A stretch of DNA of 10,637 nt, from positions 1 to 10,637 of the forward strand of contig JAEVYX010000102.1 in the NCBI GenBank assembly GCA_023392515.1, given 5' to 3'. The notes beneath the pieces are model-generated. The model was not told the DNA's origin, did not search any database, and worked only from the letters and a program-made list of their open reading frames with translations. The stretch comes from Bacillota bacterium. GTDB taxonomy: Bacteria; Bacillota; Clostridia; Christensenellales; Aristaeellaceae. A program made the position numbers and the translations under genes. Below are positions 6,650-10,637 of the stretch, piece by piece (within the stretch, counting starts at the first letter, position 1; each line of letters starts with the position of its first letter).

Positions 6650-7063
6650 ATGAATAGGTATGAACTGACCTACATCATCGACACCGCGCTGGAGGAATCC
6701 GCCCGCAAGGAATTGATTGAGCGGTTTACCCAGCTGATCGCCGATAACGGCGGTGTGGTGGAGAAGGTGGACGAAACGTGGGGCAAGCGCCGCCTGGCGT
6801 ATGCCATCAACTACAAGACCGAAGGCTATTATGTGTTGACCACGTTCCAGGCTCCCGGGGAGCTTCCCAAGGAGATTGAGCGCAATCTGCAAATCTCCGA
6901 CAGCGTTATCCGGTATCTGGTGGTCAAGCTCGAGCAAAAGCGCAGCAACGTAAAGCCCCGCGCTGTACGTGTTGCGGCGCCAGTGGCGCCGGCGGCTCCC
7001 GCTATGGCGGATGCAGCTGAGGAAGCAATCGAGCCCGCAGCCGAAGCGCAGGCGGAAGAATGA
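6650..7063 (+). CDS. rpsF: 30S ribosomal protein S6 with Ala/Pro/Glu-rich tail
   Basis: S6 binds the central domain of 16S rRNA as a pair with S18, which is encoded two genes downstream. The S6 fold spans residues 1-98: MNRYELTYIID, the segment KRRLAYAINYKTEGYYVL (47-64), and LQISDSVIRYLVVKLE (80-95). Residues from about 99 to 137 are an extra tail, first basic, then rich in Ala and Pro, then acidic (DAAEEAIEPAAEAQAEE). The core alone is the usual size of about 95 residues. ATG 6650 follows the strong site AGGAGGTGA (6636-6644), so the longer frame from 6461, which runs through the promoter, is rejected. It is the first gene of the rpsF-ssb-rpsR operon, a conserved order in Bacillota. Confidence 0.96.
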   Translation: MNRYELTYIIDTALEESARKELIERFTQLIADNGGVVEKVDETWGKRRLAYAINYKTEGYYVLTTFQAPGELPKEIERNLQISDSVIRYLVVKLEQKRSNVKPRAVRVAAPVAPAAPAMADAAEEAIEPAAEAQAEE

Positions 7064-7085
7064 CCAACCAAAGGGGGAGCTACGA

Positions 7086-7508
7086 ATGAATAAAGTCATC
7101 CTGATCGGCAATCTCACCCGGGATCCCGAATTGCGCACAACACCTGCCGGCGTAAATGTGTGTACCTTCGGCATTGCGGTAAATCGCCGCCGCGGCGGGC
7201 AAAGCAATAACAACCAGCCCGAAGTGGATTATTTCCGCATTACAGCTTGGCGTCAGCTGGGCGATCTTTGCCAGAAATATCTGGCAAAAGGGCGCAAGGT
7301 GTGCGTTACGGGAACGATTTCCGTATCCACCTTTGAAGGCAGAGATGGCGTGACAAAGGCTTCCCTGGAGGTCACAGCCGACGACATTGAATTTCTCTCC
7401 TCCAGGTCTGAAGGCGGCGAAGGCCCCTCCATGCCTGCTCCCGGCACAGGAGTCAGCCCTGCCGGCGGTGGGTTTACCCAGGTGGATGAGGATGAGTTAC
7501 CGTTTTAA
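7086..7508 (+). CDS. ssb: Single-stranded DNA-binding protein
   Basis: SSB coats single-stranded DNA in replication, recombination and repair, normally as a homotetramer. The 140-residue product has the OB fold (MNKVILIGNLTRDPELR at 1-17; VDYFRITAWRQLGDLCQKYLAKG at 47-69; the strand around 90-104). A short Gly/Pro linker leads to the acidic tip DEDELPF (134-140), which docks partner proteins. Length is at the short end for the family because the linker is short. AAGGGGGAG (7071-7079) lies 6 bases before ATG 7086, and only 22 bases separate it from the rpsF stop, consistent with one transcript. The frame is open upstream inside rpsF, but no start there is supported. Confidence 0.97.
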   Translation: MNKVILIGNLTRDPELRTTPAGVNVCTFGIAVNRRRGGQSNNNQPEVDYFRITAWRQLGDLCQKYLAKGRKVCVTGTISVSTFEGRDGVTKASLEVTADDIEFLSSRSEGGEGPSMPAPGTGVSPAGGGFTQVDEDELPF

Positions 7509-7532
7509 CGCGAAAAGAAGGAGGTACATCCC

Positions 7533-7787
7533 GTGTCTGAAGATCGTGGCGAAAAAAGAGCACGCCCCCGGGGACGCAAGCCCCGCCGGAAAGTGTGCAG
7601 TTTCTGCGTGGATAAGGTTGAATACATCGATTATAAAGACGTCAACCGGCTTCGCCGTTTCACAAACGAACGGGGTAAGATATTGCCCCGCCGCATGAGC
7701 GGCAATTGCGCTAAGCATCAGCGCCAGCTGTCTGAGGCCATCAAGCGCGCCCGTGCCATCGCCTTGCTGCCCTTTACTGTGGACTGA
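7533..7787 (+). CDS. rpsR: 30S ribosomal protein S18 (zinc-ligand-containing type)
   Basis: S18 partners S6 in the 30S platform. The 84-residue protein has a basic N-terminal tail and the core KVCSFCVDKVEYIDYKDV and ERGKILPRRMSGNCAKHQR. Cys22, Cys25, Cys59 and His62 form an intact CxxC/CxxH set, so this is the zinc-binding (C+) version; many S18 proteins lack it. The start is GTG 7533, with AAGGAGGT (7518-7525) 7 bases upstream. It is the last gene of the operon, 24 bases after ssb, followed by a terminator. Confidence 0.97.
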   Translation: MSEDRGEKRARPRGRKPRRKVCSFCVDKVEYIDYKDVNRLRRFTNERGKILPRRMSGNCAKHQRQLSEAIKRARAIALLPFTVD

Positions 7788-7805
7788 GCCTGTTTGGCAA
7801 ACATC

Positions 7806-7840
7806 AAGCTGCCCTTTCTGTACGGAAGGGCGGCTTTTTT
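7806..7840 (+). terminator. Rho-independent terminator of the rpsF-ssb-rpsR operon
   Basis: AAGCTGCCCTT (7806-7816) pairs with AAGGGCGGCTT (7826-7836), including one T-G wobble, with a loop of about 9 bases. The second arm runs into a T-tract that reaches 7840. It lies 18 bases after the rpsR stop codon. Confidence 0.92.
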
Positions 7841-7992
7841 GCATTTTTAGGCTTTTTAAGAAAGATTTTCTGCAGAAAAGGCAGGCTTGTTACAATTTTC
7901 CAAAATAAATCGTAGCCATCCGTAATGGTATGGGAATGTCTGTGTACGGACGTGTAATATCCTGGTAAAAAGTAAATGTACACATCTCCACA

Positions 7993-8106
7993 TGTGGAAA
8001 ACTCCCGTCCGAGATGGGAATTTACACAGCTAAAGGGTAAATCTACGGAGAATAAGGGGGTTTTCCAATGAAAAACTGTGGATAACCCTGTGGAAAGTGT
8101 GGATAT
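7993..8106 (+). promoter_or_regulatory. Cluster of DnaA-box-like nonamers
   Basis: TGTGGATAA at 8077-8085 is the exact complement of the consensus DnaA box TTATCCACA. In the same orientation lie TGTGGAAAG (8089-8097) and TGTGGATAT (8098-8106), directly adjoining each other, and TGTGGAAAA (7993-8001) about 80 bases before. The last forms half of the palindrome CCACATGTGG, which makes a weaker inverted box. A further TGTGGAAAA is at 8344-8352. The motif matches are directly visible; DnaA binding is inferred. Confidence 0.55.
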
Positions 8107-8130
8107 GTCCGTTTTGGCAATCGTTGTGAA

Positions 8131-8295
8131 TGCATCATGATATGCAAGGAAGCATATTCCGCATATACATTGCATATCTGTCGGAAGAGGCGCGGCTTTT
8201 GTCGGATTTTCGTGCAAATGAAAGGACTTTTCTCTACGCCCCATTTTGGACGAGTATGCATGCAACAATTGCATGCGCTCCTTATGCATGTTCAT
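8131..8295. repeat. TGCAT/GCATAT-rich block with perfect inverted repeat
   Basis: GCATAT occurs at 8152, 8161 and 8172, roughly one helical turn apart, next to ATATGCA (8140-8146) and TGCATCA (8131-8137). Further on, GCATGCAA (8258-8265) and TTGCATGC (8269-8276) form a perfect 8-bp inverted repeat around CAA. TATGCATG is repeated at 8255-8262 and 8283-8290. No T-run follows the inverted repeat, so it is not a terminator. The function is unknown. Confidence 0.5.
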
Positions 8296-8301
8296 GCGGA
8301 C

Positions 8302-8328
8302 ATAGCGCGCAGTGGAAAGGCATAGGAT
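8302..8328 (+). promoter_or_regulatory. Candidate sigma-E-type promoter of cwlD
   Basis: ATA (8302-8304), 16 bases, then CATAGGAT (8321-8328), a 6-of-8 match to the sigma-E -10 pattern CATACAAT. The spacing is the same as in the predicted spoIVA promoter. Transcription would start near 8335, just before the ribosome binding site of the start chosen for cwlD. cwlD of Bacillus subtilis is transcribed under sigma-E and sigma-G, which fits. Confidence 0.4.
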
Positions 8329-8353
8329 AGCAGCGGGAAAGGATGTGGAAAAG

Positions 8354-9184
8354 GTGAAACATGTCCGTCACGGTTTTGTAAAACGCCATTACCATACGCT
8401 GGCCCTCTGCGGGGCTTTTTTGATTTTTCTGTTTGTAGCCGAGCAGATTTATGTTCAGGGGAAAGGGCCCTATCCCCCCAGGCCTGCGGTGCCTGCCCAG
8501 CCTGCAAAGAATGTTGTGGCTTTGGTGGGAGGACTGCCGTTAAGCGGACAGGTTATTTGCATCGATCCGGGGCATGGGGGATATGACGGGGGAGCGCGGG
8601 CGCTGGACAGCGGTATTTGGGAAAAGGTGATTAACCTTTCCGTAGCGCAAAGAACTGCTGCCCAAATGGAAGCTTTGGGAGCGAGGGTTGTTTTGACCCG
8701 GACGGCGGATTACGCCTTATGCGATGAGAATCCCAGGGGAATTACGAAAAAGCGCCAGGATATGGAGCGCCGCGTCCAGATTGCAAAGGATGAGGGTGCG
8801 ACGTTATTGCTGAGCATTCATATGAACGAGTTCCGCGACCGCAGCCAATCAGGCCCCCATGTGTTCTACCGCAAAAATCGTGAACAGGGCCGCCTTCTGG
8901 CTGGAATCATGCAGCAGGCGCTGATTGACGGACTGGTTCCCAAAAAGAAGCGGGTAGCACAGTCGGGAGATTATTTTATTCTGACCTTGGATATTCCCTC
9001 GGTGCTGATAGAGTGCGGCTTTATATCGAACGCCGCAGAGGAAAAGCTGCTATTGGATGACAGCTACCAGGAGAAGATTGCAAAGGCGGTCGCTCAGGGC
9101 GTAGTTACGTACTGTCAGCTTGCCAGCCGGCAGGCACAGGAAGAGAATGTTGCGGGTAGTCCGCCTGAAGAACGGCCGAACTGA
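8354..9184 (+). CDS. cwlD: N-acetylmuramoyl-L-alanine amidase, CwlD-type (spore cortex)
   Basis: Zinc amidase of the Amidase_3 family that removes stem peptides from muramic acid. CwlD does this in the spore cortex as a step toward muramic delta-lactam, which germination enzymes recognise. From the chosen start the protein has 276 residues: a basic N-terminus, one membrane segment (about 15-30, TLALCGAFLIFLFVAE) as an uncleaved anchor or signal, a Pro-rich linker, then the catalytic domain with IDPGHGGYDGG (His74), WEKVINL (Glu90), LLSIHMNEF (His156) and VLIECGFISN (Glu220). RSQSGPHVFY after the second His matches CwlD. GTG 8354 is favoured because AAAGGA (8338-8343) lies 10 bases upstream. 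The longer frame from GTG 8312 has no such site and would start inside the predicted promoter. The exact start is the weakest part of this call. Confidence 0.88.
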   Translation: MKHVRHGFVKRHYHTLALCGAFLIFLFVAEQIYVQGKGPYPPRPAVPAQPAKNVVALVGGLPLSGQVICIDPGHGGYDGGARALDSGIWEKVINLSVAQRTAAQMEALGARVVLTRTADYALCDENPRGITKKRQDMERRVQIAKDEGATLLLSIHMNEFRDRSQSGPHVFYRKNREQGRLLAGIMQQALIDGLVPKKKRVAQSGDYFILTLDIPSVLIECGFISNAAEEKLLLDDSYQEKIAKAVAQGVVTYCQLASRQAQEENVAGSPPEERPN

Positions 9185-9216
9185 TAAGGGCAAATCAAGG
9201 CCGGTCAAGGGTTTTC

Positions 9217-9245
9217 TTTACTTTCACGCACGATTCCTATATAAT
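9217..9245 (+). promoter_or_regulatory. Strong vegetative promoter upstream of mrnC (distal)
   Basis: TTTACT (9217-9222), a 17-base spacer and a perfect TATAAT (9240-9245). Transcription would start near 9252. The RNA would begin just before a GC-rich hairpin (9260-9294) and run on toward mrnC, about 125 bases away. Confidence 0.65.
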
Positions 9246-9259
9246 GGGGGCGAGCACAT

Positions 9260-9294
9260 AGGGGGCAGGTTTATGGCATGACGCGAAGCCCCCT
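9260..9294 (+). other. Leader hairpin between two promoters
   Basis: AGGGGGC (9260-9266) and GCCCCCT (9288-9294) form a perfect 7-bp stem around a 21-base loop. What follows is TTAAAATC rather than a T-run, so this is not a standard terminator. It lies near the 5' end of the RNA predicted from the distal promoter. I match it to no riboswitch or known small RNA. Confidence 0.4.
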
Positions 9295-9316
9295 TAAAAT
9301 CTTTGCCTTTGCGCCG

Positions 9317-9345
9317 TTGCTCTTGGGGAAAGCATCTGTTATAAT
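9317..9345 (+). promoter_or_regulatory. Vegetative promoter of mrnC-thyX (proximal)
   Basis: TTGCTC (9317-9322), 17 bases, and a perfect TATAAT (9340-9345) preceded by TGT, an extended -10. The start point would be near 9351, leaving a leader of about 25 bases that carries the GGAGG site of mrnC. Confidence 0.75.
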
Positions 9346-9375
9346 ACATGTACCTATGCGCGGGAGGCGAAAACT

Positions 9376-9780
9376 TTGCTTTTCACCCAGGACATTATTC
9401 CGGATCAACAGGCGCGTTTGCTTAACCCATTGCAATTGGCATATGTGGGGGATACGGTATGGGAAATGCTGGTGCGAACGAGGCTGATACATAAGGGATT
9501 AAACGTGCATGGTATGCATCGGGCCGCGATTGCCCAGGTGAATGCGGGGGCGCAAGCGGCAGCCCTTGACAAGGTGATGGACAAGCTGAACCAGGAAGAG
9601 GAGACGCTGGTGCGCAGGGGCCGAAACGCCCATTCCCACCATAGCGCTCCACGGAATCAGACTCCGGCGGATTATGGAAACGCCACGGGCCTGGAAACGC
9701 TGCTGGGATATTTGTATTTGACAGGTCAGTTCGACCGATTGCAGGAACTGTTCCGCTTCACGCAGGATGAAGGGGTGTAA
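9376..9780 (+). CDS. mrnC: Mini-ribonuclease III
   Basis: Mini-III is a small RNase III-fold endonuclease without the double-stranded RNA-binding domain; in Bacillus it matures the ends of 23S rRNA. The 134-residue product has LAYVGDTVWEMLVR (21-34, catalytic Asp26) and, near the C-terminus, ATGLETLLGYLYLTG (103-117, Glu107), the two halves of the metal site. Between them is the family segment RRGRNAHSHHSAPRNQTPADY (80-100). Length is typical. The start is TTG 9376, supported by GGAGG (9363-9367) 8 bases upstream and by the proximal promoter; upstream ATGs are out of frame. thyX follows after 11 bases, so they are probably co-transcribed. cysS, often found upstream, is absent and cwlD takes its place. 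Confidence 0.95.
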   Translation: MLFTQDIIPDQQARLLNPLQLAYVGDTVWEMLVRTRLIHKGLNVHGMHRAAIAQVNAGAQAAALDKVMDKLNQEEETLVRRGRNAHSHHSAPRNQTPADYGNATGLETLLGYLYLTGQFDRLQELFRFTQDEGV

Positions 9781-9791
9781 GGAGGGGGCGC

Positions 9792-10529
9792 ATGTCCCAA
9801 TGTACGTTGCGGGTTGCTCTTTTGCGGCACACCGCCGATATGCAGGAATTGGTGGCCTTGGGGGCACGGCTTTGTTATTCCCGGGCAGATGTGGACACGC
9901 TGACAAATAAGATCGAGAAGGCGGACCAGACCGCCTTTATCCGGCGGCTGATGGATATGGGCCATGAATCGGTGATGGAGCATGCCAGCTTCACCTTTGC
10001 CGTGGAGGGGATAAGCAGGGTCTGCCTGGCTCAATTAACGCGGCACCGCATTGCAAGCTTCAGTGTGCAGAGCCAGCGGTATGTCTCCTATGCCGACGGT
10101 TTCCATTATGTCATTCCTCCCCGCATCATCGCGTTGGGTGAGGAAGCAGTAGCGGAATATCAAAAACAGATGAACCAAATGCAGGAATGGTATGAAAGCT
10201 GGCAGGAAAAACTGGGTTCTGGAGAGCAAAGCAACGAGGACGCCAGATTTGTTTTGCCGGGGGCCTGCGAAACAAAACTGATGATGACCATGAACGTGCG
10301 GGAACTGCACCACTTTTTTTCACTGCGTATGTGCAACAGGGCCCAATGGGAAATTAGGGAGATGGCAATAAAAATGCACCGGCTGTGCCTGGAGGCGGCC
10401 CCGCTTTTGTTCGAAAACGCGGGACCGGGGTGCCTTCGGGGACCGTGCCCGGAAGGGAAAATGACTTGCGGGAAAATGGCTGCAGTGCGCAAGGAACGGG
10501 ACGAGCTGCTCGAACAGCTCAAGGATTGA
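9792..10529 (+). CDS. thyX: FAD-dependent thymidylate synthase
   Basis: ThyX makes dTMP from dUMP using methylenetetrahydrofolate, FAD and NAD(P)H, as a homotetramer; it is unrelated to ThyA. The 245-residue product contains the full signature RHRxxSxxxxSxR as RHRIASFSVQSQR (84-96) preceded by HESVMEH (58-64), plus the later segments CETKLMMTMNVRELHHFFSLR and NRAQWEIREMA. Length is normal. A Cys-bearing tail (CLRGPCPEGKMTCGK) follows, as in many clostridial members. The start ATG 9792 has AAGGAGGGG (9779-9787) 4-5 bases upstream; that site overlaps the mrnC stop codon, a sign of coupled translation. Confidence 0.97.
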   Translation: MSQCTLRVALLRHTADMQELVALGARLCYSRADVDTLTNKIEKADQTAFIRRLMDMGHESVMEHASFTFAVEGISRVCLAQLTRHRIASFSVQSQRYVSYADGFHYVIPPRIIALGEEAVAEYQKQMNQMQEWYESWQEKLGSGEQSNEDARFVLPGACETKLMMTMNVRELHHFFSLRMCNRAQWEIREMAIKMHRLCLEAAPLLFENAGPGCLRGPCPEGKMTCGKMAAVRKERDELLEQLKD

Positions 10530-10544
10530 GGAGGAAAAAAGCCC

Positions 10545-10637
10545 ATGGCTTTTTACAAGGACTATTCCAAGGATAAAAAGAAGAAGGATTATGCCGCGCT
10601 AGGCTCTTTTGCGGACGAGGGCGCCAACTATAGGCGG
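10545..10637 (+). CDS. N-terminus of a gene cut by the window end, probably RlmB-type rRNA methyltransferase
   Basis: Thirty-one codons, open to the edge, starting at ATG 10545 behind GAGGAGG (10528-10534), which overlaps the thyX stop. The peptide begins MAFYKDYSKDKKKKDY and is highly basic, then turns acidic and contains no domain. The call rests on position: in Bacillota, mini-RNase III and often thyX are followed by rlmB, a SpoU/TrmH-family 2'-O-methyltransferase for 23S rRNA, and clostridial versions often have a basic N-terminal extension. The sequence seen proves only that a gene starts here. It is probably the third gene of the mrnC-thyX operon. Confidence 0.6.
   Translation, partial: MAFYKDYSKDKKKKDYAALGSFADEGANYRR

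Larger units (their letters stand above)
7841..8300. other. Gene-free stretch with AT-rich start, DnaA-box cluster and repeats
   Basis: About 460 bases without a supportable gene. The first 80 or so are AT-rich. A 7-bp hairpin (TCCCGTC 8003-8009 / GATGGGA 8013-8019) follows a palindrome CCACATGTGG at 7988-7997. DnaA-box-like nonamers lie at 7993-8106, and a TGCAT/GCATAT-rich block at 8131-8295. A 163-codon minus-strand frame across it (7804-8295) has no family features, no ribosome binding site that I can see and runs into the terminator, so it is not called. I see no tRNA or known riboswitch. Confidence 0.6.

Noticed and set aside
6482..7213. Minus-strand frame of 243 codons across rpsF and the start of ssb
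   Set aside because: Overlaps two certain genes and the operon leader and shows no protein family features.
8068..8085. Five-codon mini-frame (ATG at 8068, stop at 8083-8085) after AAGGGGG
   Set aside because: A ribosome-site-like AAGGGGG precedes it, but it overlaps the perfect DnaA box and has no promoter or attenuator hairpin coupling it to a gene.
7804..8295. Minus-strand frame of 163 codons in the rpsR-cwlD gap
   Set aside because: Runs through the operon terminator and the DnaA-like boxes, lacks a ribosome binding site and conserved motifs, and the open length is plausible by chance.
9173..9203. Possible terminator after cwlD (CGGCC / GGCCG)
   Set aside because: Only 5 bp of stem with a 21-base loop, and the T-rich stretch begins some bases later; too weak to call.
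1..10637. CRISPR arrays, tRNA or rRNA genes, insertion sequences, phage or toxin-antitoxin modules
   Set aside because: No spaced direct repeats, cloverleaf or rRNA segments, transposase motifs or terminal repeats were seen on either strand.

Overview
The window looks like chromosome from an endospore-forming Bacillota, most likely a member of the Clostridia. The reasons are spoIVA and a cwlD-type amidase, strong AGGAGG-type ribosome binding sites, several GTG/TTG starts, thyX beside mini-RNase III, and a rpsF-ssb-rpsR operon. Base composition is a little over half G+C by eye. I see no phage, transposon, CRISPR array, rRNA or tRNA. I recognise no complete new multi-gene system. The least ordinary material is in the non-coding stretches, mainly the gap between rpsR and cwlD.

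Layout. 1-93: possible 3' end of an unidentified gene. 171-1658 (+): spoIVA with a predicted sigma-E promoter, closed by a two-way terminator shared with the convergent gene at 1733-2950 (-), an exported ComEC-like metallo-beta-lactamase with a C-terminal lamin-tail domain. 3074-4195 (+): a dehydrogenase resembling 2,4-diaminopentanoate dehydrogenase, ending at a second two-way terminator. 4253-4813 (-): a nitroreductase, divergent from 4877-5329 (+) tadA. tadA overlaps tail-to-tail by 4 bp with hisC at 5326-6387 (-). hisC and the rpsF operon diverge from an intergenic region holding two good vegetative promoters.

6650-7787 (+): rpsF, ssb and rpsR form one operon (S6, single-stranded DNA-binding protein, S18). 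It has a structured leader and a rho-independent terminator. The next gap (about 7841-8353) has no convincing gene. It holds a cluster of DnaA-box-like nonamers, a block of TGCAT/GCATAT repeats and a perfect inverted repeat, then a sigma-E-like promoter in front of cwlD (8354-9184, +). 9185-9375 holds two strong vegetative promoters and a hairpin. After it come mrnC (9376-9780), thyX (9792-10529) and the first 31 codons of a gene that by position is probably the rlmB-type 23S rRNA methyltransferase.

How the genes fit together. spoIVA and cwlD serve spore formation (coat anchoring and cortex modification) and both appear to carry sigma-E-type promoters with the same spacing. rpsF/rpsR, tadA, mrnC and the last gene serve ribosome or tRNA maturation. 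ssb and thyX serve DNA replication and its precursors. The nitroreductase, the dehydrogenase and hisC are single metabolic genes with their own signals.
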